NCBI GenBank assembly: GCA_037951165.1
Contig: JBBDHG010000011.1
Span: 1,577,001 to 1,641,000 of the forward strand
Direction of reading: 5' to 3'
Source of the DNA: Lophius americanus
Lineage: Eukaryota > Chordata > Actinopteri > Lophiiformes > Lophiidae
Length of the DNA: 64,000 nt
Shown: in pieces, positions 1 to 19,149 of the stretch
Layout of the letters: each line of letters begins with the position of its first letter
Numbering within the stretch: the first letter of the stretch is position 1
Translations under genes and position numbers: made by a program
The notes under the pieces: model-generated
Seen by the model: the letters and a program-made list of their open reading frames with translations, nothing else
Told to the model about the DNA's origin: nothing
The model's database searches: none

Positions 1-2019
1 AATCTCTGGACTGACGAACAGAATCATTTGGAGTAAAGCAAACACGGCATTCCACAAAAAGAAGATCATACCTGCAGTCAAGGGCAAGGAGGCGGTGTGA
101 GGTTGCAGATTCAGGGCCAGAAAACAACTTGCCATTATTGAGGAAGGATAAATTCTGCTCTATACTTGAAAAATCCAAAGGAGAATGTCAGGTCATCATT
201 GGTCTGTCATCCCAAGCAGAAGTGACCTCGTTAGAATTCTGGACCAGGACCTTAATGAGACGTCTCCCATAAGGGGGCACTGCAAAAAAGAGTGGGCCAA
301 AATTCCAGCACAGCAATATCATTCATTCTTAAAGCTTGTCTTTTTATTCAGTTGCTTTATGTTGAATCTTGTTCGAAGGAGGCAACATATGTGATACACA
401 AAAAAATCAGCAGGGGGACTGATACATTGTGACCGCTGTATACTTGTCCCATCTGGGTTAAATGTGGCCCCTGTTGTAGAAGAATATCTGAAGCACATAA
501 GGGGCCTGGATTAAAATGCCTGGAGCCTACTGGGAGCAGTTGGCTACCGGAATGTTTTCTTTCCTCTCGTCAGTCCCACTGCCTCGTCCGTTTCATGTTT
601 TGTTTCAGTCATCTGTTCTCCCGTTTTGTCAGGTTAGTACTGCTGAGACTCCATCAAGAGACACATTAGAGACTTTTTCAAACGAGACTTATCCGAGGCT
701 GATGAATCCCCCTGATCCCTGTATAGAATAGTAAAATAAATTCTAAATATGACATTATATCCACCAAAGGAAGACCACTGTCATGATTAATGTTTTGTAA
801 AGCTCTCTGGAGAAGGTGGTTACGATTCAGACTCCCCTTTAAAAATTGCATTTCAACAAAAACAATTTTTTCTTAAGAGAATCAAATCATTAAAAGACAA
901 CTTCTTATAATTGTTCAGTGAATCTAGCATGTAGTTAGTCCCTAGAATATATCTATACTACCTGCTGGATGGACACACTGATGAATGTAGAATTCATTTT
1001 TCATGAATGATTTGATTTCATGCTATGAAGACAAACCAAATATCCTTGTATCCATTAGATGAGAATGGACGATCAAATCTGACTCCGCATTCATCTGCTG
1101 GTGAATGTGAGTCTTACGAGGGCCAACACTGCCACCCAGTGGTGACGTATATGAAATGGTCATTTTCAATATTTCACTAAGGGAGCGTAATCCCGCTAGT
1201 AATTAACCAGACAGTGATGCATTGTTGGCATTTCTTTAATAAACATTTGCCAAAGGACGAGGGTGGACAAAATCAATTAAGTACAAAAAAAAAAGACATT
1301 GTTTCCTCTTTGAACTTGGGATCACGTGTGTTTGTGTTTTGATCATCACAACCGATAGGCAAAGGCAAAAAAAAAAAAGAAAAAAAAAAAAGCCAATTTA
1401 AAGTGAGACAGCTTCTTCTCACCAATCAGATTTGCTGCATTTTGTCCAAATGCTACCACTCTCAGGAAACTAACAAGTCGTTTTCCTCAAACATCTCCCT
1501 GCTGACATCAACCCACTCATCTGAACCTTCATCAACATGGTGGTCGTACAAAAGACCCCACTACAAGATGGGTCGTAGTCGCACTTGTGCGGATGAAGCA
1601 TATGATCCATAACCTCTCGTAGCTAAAAATAGTTTCCGCCTACTTCAGTCAGTAGTGCAAAACATTAATACTAGTTTGCCATGGAGAAAATTACAGAAAA
1701 GGCTAAAAATTTACCCAGCTTCGTAAATGTACACTCAAAAACGGTAAAAGTTTAATTTAAAAGACCGCAAAATAGATTACAAAAATTATGAAAATGGTAT
1801 GAGCAAGAAAAGCTCCTCTGGTGTTATTCGGCTGTTCCTCTGCAACATACTCCATAATATTCCAGACTGAGGGGGAGTACGACGTCTGACACAGATATAC
1901 GTTCTTCAAGACTGGGTGTGCATTTTCAGATCCGTCCGGACCGGCCTGAGAAGCTTCAGGCTCAAAAGTGAGTCCTCAAACATTAGTCTGATATTTTCAA
2001 TCTCACACTTTAGAGTCTT
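1..2019. other. 3' flank and probable 3' UTR of cdk13; no gene seen
   Basis: No coding exon with family resemblance is seen on either strand. The part next to 2019 should be cdk13 3' UTR, which is transcribed leftwards. A minus-strand ATTAAA (plus TTTAAT at 1751-1756) lies about 265 bases after the stop, and an AATAAA (plus TTTATT near 343-348) lies much further on. Either could be the polyadenylation signal. In human, MPLKIP and SUGCT follow CDK13, but neither is recognised here. A-rich runs occur at about 1285-1295 and 1367-1391. Confidence 0.5.
1751..1756 (-). promoter_or_regulatory. possible polyadenylation signal of cdk13 (ATTAAA)
   Basis: The minus strand reads ATTAAA about 265 nt downstream of the cdk13 stop codon. 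This is the commonest variant of the canonical signal. Human CDK13 has a longer 3' UTR, so a more distal site may be used as well. Confidence 0.25.
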
Positions 2020-10623
<8,604 letters not shown>

Positions 10624-11282
10624 TTAGCTCCAGAATAAATGCTACAGACACGTTGAGAATATTATTTGAATTAATAAACTTCACCAAAGCTTCGTTTCTT
10701 GGCGTATGGTGGGATAAAACATTGGGCTAGCTCTGTAACAAGCTAGTTAGCGAACAGCAAATTCACAATTAACCAGCTAGCAAGCTAGCTAGCTAAAGCC
10801 GAACCTTAGCAACACAAAGCTAGCTTGTTTGAGGTTGAGGTTGCACCAATACATGACAATTGGTACCTGTAGACCCCGTCACAATATGGTATGTAGCCGT
10901 AGAGTCCGTCTGTTACTCAACCATTGTACTCCAGGACGGACATCTCCCAAATTAGCGGGTTAATGGTAGTCGTTTTAGCCAGTTAGCCTCCAGTAGCTAA
11001 CGGTGTCCAGCTAGGCAGTCGCATTCCTTTTCATCAACAGAGCACAGGCCCAGAGCGTTGTACAAATAAAAATGATATCCTTCAAAAACATTGCACATCA
11101 AGCAAGCATGTAAATCCATTAACTGGATAATGCTGGCGTGAAAGAACAGATCTCCCTCTCTCAAACTTCTTGTCGCCTTCCATCACACTCCAGTGTGCAA
11201 CAAGGAAGTGAATAGCACGCGAGTTGGCCGGATAGCCGCTGCTAGCCAGCGCTGCTAGATGGGAGATGTTAAATTATCGTAC
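10624..11282 (-). promoter_or_regulatory. cdk13 5' UTR and proximal promoter region
   Basis: This is the sequence directly upstream of the cdk13 ATG. It is locally CpG-richer than the flanks and carries many GCTAGC/GTTAGC units (10740-10830 and 10970-11010). An ETS-type GGAAGTG lies at about 11202. No TATA box is evident. The start site is not determined; my guess is about 11.1-11.25 kb, near the ETS motif. Confidence 0.45.
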
Positions 11283-12485
11283 GGGAGGCTTAAAATGATC
11301 GTATTTAGAGGAAAATTATCCCAAGCATCTAACTTGCATCCTGATTCATGTTAGATCAGTGCATCCCCCTTCTACAACATATCATATATATATATGTCAA
11401 AGTCTTGTTTCTTTAATATATTAACACAAGGGTTGGACTCCAACGGTCGACTAAAGTAACAGCGTTTGGCCTTGTGTAAATTCACCGTCCTGTTCCGCGC
11501 AAATTGTAACGCAGTGCAGATCTCGCGATCTCGACAAGTTTTTTTATATGATGCCGTTCTCGCGATTTCGTCAAAAATACATATTTGACTGGTTGGAAGG
11601 ATGTCACGTGACCATTTGCGTCAACACAGAAGTAGGGTTCATGCTGATTGTGTCGGCAAAACTGCACTAGAATAAAGTCGTTTTTAATGCAATGACCTTA
11701 ATACTTTTTTAAGACTGCTGCAAGGCCGCGCTATGTCTAGTGTGTCGTCAATGCTTGAAACAGATGGTTTGTTAAATGGCATCAACATAAAGGATAATAA
11801 ATGTAATAACGGGTTTTTACAGACACATGACACATTGCCCTTCAACTTCTACAAGCTCTCCGGGAACTAGGCCCGACAGCAATGGTATACCAATTTGGGA
11901 ATATTAACTGGGAGTTATCACAACAAATTTTCTGCCAGAATAAATTAATTGTATTTTGGAATTATACATGTAATACATCAAAAATATTCTGAAAAAATAT
12001 AATGTGAATTGCCTGAATCATGTGTATTCTGTCATAGGAACTCTGTATTTATTGAATGTATTTGTAAAACGCATTTATATTGATGTTGAACATGTTTAGT
12101 TGTTATTCTTTATTACGTGAAAAATTATACGGACAGATGTTATGTCTTCATTTTAAACCTTCTCATTTTATTTGGCAAGTTAAACATCCATAAGTACGAA
12201 TGGTCCAAACGTAAACCAAATATACAAGCGTGAAATTAAACTGTGCTTAAAAAGTGAAAGTACTGACAAATCTCAAAGCCATCCGGACTATAGCCATCAC
12301 AATACTTCAAACTCTTTTAATTAAAAAATATCTGCTTGTATCTAATGTGAAAGGGAATAAAGTTGTGTAAAAAAATGACTGGGTCGCATTTAAATAACTG
12401 ACATAGATAGCAATAAATTAAACATTTTAGGATTTTTTTTTTGACTTAGTAAGCGTACTACGGAAAGAGAGTTAAATTATCGTAC
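11268..12485. other. 1.2-kb segment bounded by 15-bp direct repeats; promoter-like motifs inside
   Basis: GTTAAATTATCGTAC occurs identically at 11268-11282 and 12471-12485, as a target-site duplication around an insertion would. Inside are two TCTCGCGA boxes (11521-11528 and 11558-11565, the BANP/Kaiso-type element) and a palindromic GTCACGTGAC E-box (11603-11612). The rest (11700-12470) is AT-rich with no recognisable gene. The segment separates the cdk13 5' region from the CpG-richer stretch at 12490-12820. Confidence 0.4.
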
Positions 12486-12766
12486 AAATACGATAACTAT
12501 CGCACCTCTGGCAACAATGTCGTTGCCGTTAGCACGTTAGCCAGCTAGCATTACTTGGACCCTTGTCACGATACATTTGAACAGCATGAATCAAAACCAC
12601 GCCTGCTTTCACCGTTCTCTCTCACTAACATGTGGTTCAAGTGTAGAGCACGCAATTCCGTGAGAACGTACGCAACAATTCTTTGAATGTTTAAAAAAGT
12701 ATTCTAAGAGTTTTCGCAGTGTGTAGCTACTCCTTTGGGCTTAGGCACTACAGGCCTCGTGCGTCA

Positions 12767-12800
12767 GCGCATGCGCATTCTACGTCACTGCTACGTCATA
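12767..12800. promoter_or_regulatory. NRF1-like palindrome plus two CRE half-sites
   Basis: GCGCATGCGCA at 12767-12777 matches the NRF1 consensus and is followed by two TACGTCA boxes within 25 bases. The cluster looks like a housekeeping-type promoter core, but no coding start is seen close to it on either strand. It could be a distal cdk13 start or a non-coding transcript. Confidence 0.4.
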
Positions 12801-12904
12801 AAGAAGGCAAACCCTTACCTTCAACATGAAAACATTATAAAATAATGGTAAAATTCCGGTCAGTGATAGTGGAGGATCATTTCCGACATTGTAAGACCAA
12901 ATAA

Positions 12905-13170
12905 CCTTTAAGTCAATATAATGACCCAGTATCTGAAAATACTGACTCTGTTTCAGAATATAATTAACTAATATCTAAATATTATGTCCCTGTAACTGTA
13001 GATACTAACCTTGTATCTAAAAATAAGGATTAGTATCAGAACATTGTGAGTTAGTATCTGAAAATAGTGACATCCTGTCGGAAACTAACAACTTAGTTTT
13101 ACTAACTACTTTGTATCTAAAAATAACTGCAAGTGTGCAGCATCTGTATCTGAAAATAATGACTTATTAT
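12905..13170 (+). repeat. degenerate tandem repeat, GTATCTGAAAATAxTGAC units
   Basis: At least seven variants of a unit reading roughly GTATCTGAAAATAATGAC recur at about 30-45-bp spacing. AT-rich variants such as TTGTATCTAAAAATAA are interspersed. No gene is seen. This is a decayed minisatellite between cdk13 and rala. Confidence 0.6.
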
Positions 13171-16100
13171 AATTTCCACCCATATTAAGAGTAAACTGCG
13201 GTACCACTCTTTCAAGTTTTTCCACTGTTAATATGGGAAATATTCATAAAAAATGTATATCTGAACTCTGAGGATGGTTTCAAATGATACAAAATTTATT
13301 TCAGACTATTGTGTATGTCCAAGAAAATGTGGGCACTACATACTGTTTCTAACATTCAAGTTCCAAATTCCCATGCGATATACCTTTACAGTGGCAAATC
13401 ATTAGTTAGTTTAATCATCCTCCATGACAATGACACAACTACGCATAAGTAGCCGAGTCTCTGTGCCTGTGAAAACAATGATAAGCTGTCTATTCATCCA
13501 CCACATTGCAACAAGAACATTAAAATGCACACTCTATAAACATGGCAAAGTTGACTTAATATCGCATGAAAAAACACTATCAGACAATACCGTGCTTGAA
13601 CAGAGTAACAAAAGCTATCAAATTAAGAATGTGGTTTCACGTTAGTGTGACGTAAAAAAAAATTGTTTTCAGGTGGGATTCTATGTATTAATGGACACTT
13701 GTGTCTCAACGGAACGATTTGAAACTCGGTCAACCTGCTCAGTGTAACAACCCGATAACAGACAGCTCCTCACCAAAGAAGACCAGACAACATCTGGAGA
13801 ATGTTATTAGTAATATTCACTTTATTTGCCGTTTTTCCAAATAACTCACAAAAAATGAAATGTAAGCTTCACCTCTTGCGTTCACAAACAGGCTACATTA
13901 GTGGTTATGTTCAAAGTAAGTAAACATGAAGAAGACGTTGAACTGATAGCATACATACGACCAGCCAATCAATAGACATAGATATCTATTATTTTATTAA
14001 CAAGGGCATTTCTATAAAAGGCAAACACAAGTTATTTGAATACCCAGTAAGACAGTTTGCTCATAGCTTTGACACAAATATACGGTTTAATATTACTCCT
14101 TTCAATTCTGCATAAAATATCGGGGCCAGAGAGTCTAATGAATTACACGCAAAGATAGAGAAAAGTAGAATAATTATAAATACGCTGTTGAAAAAGGACT
14201 GAAACAAGAATTAGTGTTAAGCCAAGGTTAAGTGTAAGCTTCCAAGTATAACAATATCAGAAATGATGAGGTGAAATTAAGGTAATGGCTATAAGCTAAG
14301 GAAGTTGTGCCATTACAGACAGAACCTACAGACAGAACCTTGACCCTGGTGGTCACTTTCAGGAATGCTTTGATTTTTGATCTGGACTTTAGCCCTTAGA
14401 ACACATTTTCCCGAACATCCTACTGCCATGGCTTCATAACTTATTGGGTTCAAGTTCACTTCACATATCCTGTCTCACCCTCCCATCTTAAACCATGTGC
14501 TTTTCAGTTTGCAAGAAATATCAGACATTCTTTAGCATCGCTGCCTTTTTATACAATGAACACACACAACCATAGGACAAACAAAGCCTGTGATCATAGG
14601 CAAAGATTCTTTCTCTATGTATTCTCAATCATAGAATCAATTGCAAAACGGTGAATATTCTGGAATTCGAAAAAAAAAAAAAAAATTCAAAATCTTTTGA
14701 GTTATTTAGACTTTTCTGAGATGAAGTTTGATCTAGAGGTCGATCGGTTTGTCAAAGCCTGTTTGATAAAAGCTGAATAAAAAAAAATGTATCTTCAACT
14801 TTAGAGACTGGATAACTGTTGACGTGACCATTTAAGTTCAAGTAATCACAAAACTAAAAAAATACAAAATCGTTTTTTCTGGATTCCTAAACACATAACT
14901 CAATTAAAAAATAAATAGCAGCCTTATAGAACTAACTACAAAACACAAAGATGGGAGATTTTTTTTGTTGGTTTGTTCTGGAACTGGCGATCAATTGTCC
15001 TCAAGGTCAATAATTCCAGATGAGAAGTTATCAATTTACGGCTACGAAAACAGTTTGGCCAACACGCATAGTTCATGAAATGTCCTATTGATGCAGATTA
15101 ATTGCTCAAATCGATCCACAGGACTACCTTTAGACAGATCTCTAAACAGCATTTGGCTTAAATGCTCGAACTACACTCTAATATTAAAAGCACTTCACAG
15201 ACACTGACAGGTTTGAAACATTTCCAAGTCTCTTTCTCTTTCCAATTACAACTAGAAGATTGGAGCTGCCGCTGTTTAAAAAACTCAATTTGTGATGATG
15301 TGACCCCAATATTCCAACTATCATTGCAGAATAACATCATTCTAAGTTTAAATGTGCTTTAAATTGCAAAAAAACAAAAAGCAAACTGAATGAAAAAATG
15401 AGATTCCTCACTTTACGGCTCCTACAAAGAAAGGATTCAATTTCACTGAATTCGGTCCATCCGTTGTCGAGATGAGGATTTATCCCATCCCTAACAAAGC
15501 TGTTACGTACGTACGTACGTCTGTTACGTACGTACGTAAGGATGGACAGACAAGATGACGCTATCTGCCGCCTCCGGCATGGGCATATTCTTTTCTTGCA
15601 TAGACTCCACTGATGTTGGGAAATACATGAATGTAACTGGAGAGCTGTTGCTGTTAGTCGCGCATAAACATTCACCTTTCTTTTTCAGAGTGAAATATAG
15701 CAACGACCTCTCGGTCGTGGTCAGTCTTTAAAAACAACCGAAAAAAATCAAAAATAATCTACTTTAAATACGTTTTTAAAAAAAAAGAAGAAGAAGAGTG
15801 GCTCAGTCACAATGGTAAACTAAAAGGATGGAGGAGCAGATTTCACAGTGTGTTTTTTGGTCTAAAGATCATGTATAGCATTCATATTTTACCAATTCTT
15901 TCAAACTGCGGCTCAAATGAAGAAACCAGGGATTTCATGAAGATGCAACTACGGCTTCCTAACAACAGGTAGTCTCACAAAAAAGATAAACAAAGCTCTA
16001 AGCTCGTCACATCAACGGGGCGAACAGGAGAGAGGTTTGGGGGAAGGGGGGGTTTTTCACATTCACAGCGGACAGGGAGGCAACAGTGATGTACTGTACA

Positions 16101-17130
16101 TGAATGACTAAAATCTCTTATCCTTCATCTTTCATTCCTAGGTTATGGCCGTCAAAATCTCTAAGATGCTTTTCACATTTGCCACCAGCAAAGCAATTTA
16201 TCACTTCTGTGAATTAGTGGGCACTTGCTAACGCGAGCTACAATTTGTCTTTGGTGATTGAGAGCAACCCGTTTGGAAAGGTATACCCTCACTTCCATCA
16301 CGCCGGAAAATATTTAGTTTATTATAAATATGTGCGTTAGAATTCCTCTGGCCATTTATTCATTCCAATTTCAATGCAAGGAGAAATTACAATGGCAAAA
16401 GAAAAATCTTCAGCTGAACAGCATGTGATATAAAAGGTGCAGCTTTACACCGCAGGGACTTATTTAGATCGTTTCTGGGAGGTGTTTGAGCCGGAATGTA
16501 GGGGGTTATAGTGTTACGGAATCACCTTTTAATTAGAGCACCAGGGACTCCTATGTTGCGGAAAAAGGCGATAATAGTCGTTAGCCGGGTGAGGTAAAAC
16601 GCCTGAAATGTTAGGCTTGAAAGAAAGTTCAAGTGTTGTAAATCTCTCGCAGATTCGAGGGCGTTGATCAAAGTCGTTTGTGCATTTGGAGACAACTCAT
16701 CAAAAGCAGGAGAAAAAAAAAAGAAAACTAAAGTTCTTATCTTCTACTTGTGAAGGAGAGTTAAAAGTGAAATATTAATGTCCATGTAAAGACTAAAAAA
16801 TACATTTGAGATGTAAAATAATAGATAAATGGCACTCAGTTTCAGCGGTGGCTTGCTTAACAAATTCCCCCATGCAATCTACATTTCCTTGGTGGCACTT
16901 GATGACTTCTGGGTCGACAGGACACGACAGAGTCAGCTAACTTACATTTACAATTCAAGCTCCTGTTACAAACCTCGGCTCCGACAGCTCTATGTTTTCT
17001 GTTCTCTTATGAACAGCATTGTCGTCTGAATATATAGAAACACGTCAAACTTTACAATGAGAGGTTTTGTAACATTTCCAGACTTTCTTTTTGTGGGTCA
17101 AGCTTAGGCCCAAATCAAAGACACCATCCA
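13171..17130. other. intergenic spacer downstream of rala; no gene seen
   Basis: About 4 kb without a recognisable coding exon. It contains poly-A runs (for example about 14669-14684), the ACGT repeat at 15502-15538, and scattered minus-strand AATAAA signals (plus TTTATT at 13821, about 16319 and 16362). If distal signals are used, part of this is rala 3' UTR. Confidence 0.5.
15502..15538. repeat. (ACGT)n self-complementary repeat, two blocks
   Basis: GTTACGTACGTACGTACGT and GTTACGTACGTACGTAAG stand side by side, separated by CT. ACGT is its own reverse complement, so each block can fold on itself and carries dense CpG. Confidence 0.9.
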
Positions 17131-17136
17131 TTTATT
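17131..17136 (-). promoter_or_regulatory. probable polyadenylation signal of rala (AATAAA)
   Basis: The minus strand reads AATAAA about 245 nt after the rala stop codon. It is the first canonical signal downstream. Longer 3' UTR forms are possible. Confidence 0.4.
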
Positions 17137-17380
17137 AATCTCTGTAGTGTGGTCAGGATAAAGAGAGAGAGATAAAAAGGAGATAAATCACTTTTGCACA
17201 TAAAAAGTAAGGAGCTAGAAACGGTGTCGAGAGTGCCGTCTTACTACTCCCTGACACGTGACCAGACGTCCTGTTGGCCGGGAACAGAAAGTCATGATAG
17301 GTGTATGGGCACGAAATCAATGCGAAAGTCTGAGAAATGTATATGTACACGAGCAGCAGCTCTCCTGCTCTCTCTCACCA

Positions 17381-19149
17381 CTATAAAATACAGCATCTCT
17401 CTCTAATTCTCTTGGCCAAACTTTTACTCTTCTTCTTCCCGTTCTTCTCTTTGCTGTCCTCCATCTTTCTCGCCCGAATCTCCCTCATCAGGTCAAAGAA
17501 CACCTGTTGAAGAACAGTGGTCACCATTCTCCATTTGCTGAATAATGAGGACACAAACACATTTAAGCAGGGATGACCCTCCTCTCCAGGTCAAACGTAC
17601 CTTGTCCACGTTGGCACGGGTTTTGGCAGAGGTCTCTACGTAGCACACGCCCCACTGCTCGGCGCGGGCCTTCGCCTCGTCTGCACTGACCTGCCGTCGG
17701 TCGTCCAAGTCTGACTTGTTACCGACCAGGAGGAAGGGCACGTTCTCGTCCTCTTTGACTCGCAGGATCTGCTCTCTGTAAGACAGGAAATGTCATCCAG
17801 CCTTGAATTATTTGGCAACAGATTACAAATGAAGAGGGTTAAATTGAGGAAAAAAAATGATGGCTCTTAATTATTTTTCTGTCAAAAGAGGGTACAATGT
17901 TTATAAGGCAGCAACGAGTCATCTATTACGTCGACTACGTAGATTTACATCGACTTGTTGCGCTATTTAATTTCTTCCCGGTGATGATGGCACCTGCTCA
18001 TAGACACGATGAAAACGGAACTACCCGGCAGCTTACAGTGTGAGAATTCAGTTATGAGACACCTGATAGGATGGTTCACTTCTCACTTTGTAAAAAAAGG
18101 GTAATGGTGTACCACATCCAAAAAGAAAACATCCCAGAGCTCTACGACCTGAAAACGACGAGAAAGCAGCATATGGACTTCTTACAGCGAGCTTTGTTTG
18201 TTTGAGTGGGGTCAGTGTCTGGGAATCATCGTTATGACCAAATCTGTTGCTTTTCAGACAAGAAATCAAAAAAGACTGATGAGCAAAATGCCAACGGCTT
18301 GTAGAGCAGCACCGCTTTCCAACCGGTTTGTTGTTGTTTGTTTATGCACGTATAGAATTCCGCGTCAGCGTAACGTTTTAGGGATAAAAAAAGAAGCGAT
18401 TTTTCTCTTACGGTCAGCATAAACTGTGGAAGTTAATCATAATCAATGCAATTAATGGAAAATTCAAAAAAGATGAAAAGCTGCTAGAGTAAAGGATGGA
18501 AAGATTAAATGTCAGAGTTATGGGTAGCTTTAATTGGTAAATTCACCAACGGATTTATCAACAAAGTCGATAATGATTCATGGATTCATCGGGGAAAAAA
18601 AAAAAAAAAAAACTTAAATTACCGGCCTAATGTTTATGCATCTCAGCTGGGGAAAAATTCTGAAAAGTTAATTTCCCAAATGGGAAAATGTGTCATCAAA
18701 AGGCTACTGAACCTGAAGTCTACCGTCGCTGCAAATGATTCCAGCTCTGTAATGGAAAACACACAGAGGAAACCCTCTCCGCTACGGAAGTAGTTATCCC
18801 GTATGGCTGCGTAGTCCTCTTGTCCAGCAGTGTCGAGGATGTCAATCTGTACTTCCTCTCCATCCAGCACCACTTTCTTCCTGTAGCTGTCTGCCTTTGT
18901 CGGCTCATAGTCCTCAACAAACTACAAAGTGAAAAAAAGAAGCATGTGGTCAAATTAGTTCCCCATTAGATCCAAAGAGGAACTTTGCTACTTCAACAAA
19001 GTGTGAATTTTACTGCCGCAATGCCAGTCGCTCACCTCATCATACATGAACTGCAGAGTGAGAGCTGATTTCCCCACTCCTCCACTGCCCACCATAATCA
19101 CTTTGTGGAGGGCCAGAGAGTTCTGCCCTTTCGGCTTAGCAGCTGCCAT
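17381..19149 (-). CDS. rala: Ras-like small GTPase RalA (complete coding region, 4 coding exons)
   Basis: Membrane-anchored GTP switch that recruits exocyst and RalBP1 effectors in vesicle delivery and signalling. Coding exons in transcript order: 19149-19036, 18921-18713, 17775-17601, 17503-17381. All have GT-AG borders and sum to 621 bases, 206 codons plus stop, the exact length of human RALA. Motifs: P-loop GSGGVGKS, effector loop [12 protein letters not shown], switch [16 protein letters not shown] and ETSAK nucleotide-base contacts, a basic tail [17 protein letters not shown] and the terminal CCIL prenylation box, in which the last Leu predicts geranylgeranylation. The ATG has a strong context (GAGCCATGG). 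The tail is RALA-like rather than RALB-like, and the position next to cdk13 agrees with human 7p14. All key residues are present. Confidence 0.97.

Noticed and set aside
392..396. Receptor-binding LxxLL box in the MED1-like protein (residues 392-396, LLELL; coordinates here are residues, DNA about 27109-27123)
   Set aside because: It aligns with a helix of the MED1 core (LILNLIRHQ in human), not with the tail boxes, so a receptor role is not supported.
17381..19149. RALB rather than RALA
   Set aside because: The tail [21 protein letters not shown] and the [16 protein letters not shown] start are RALA-like.
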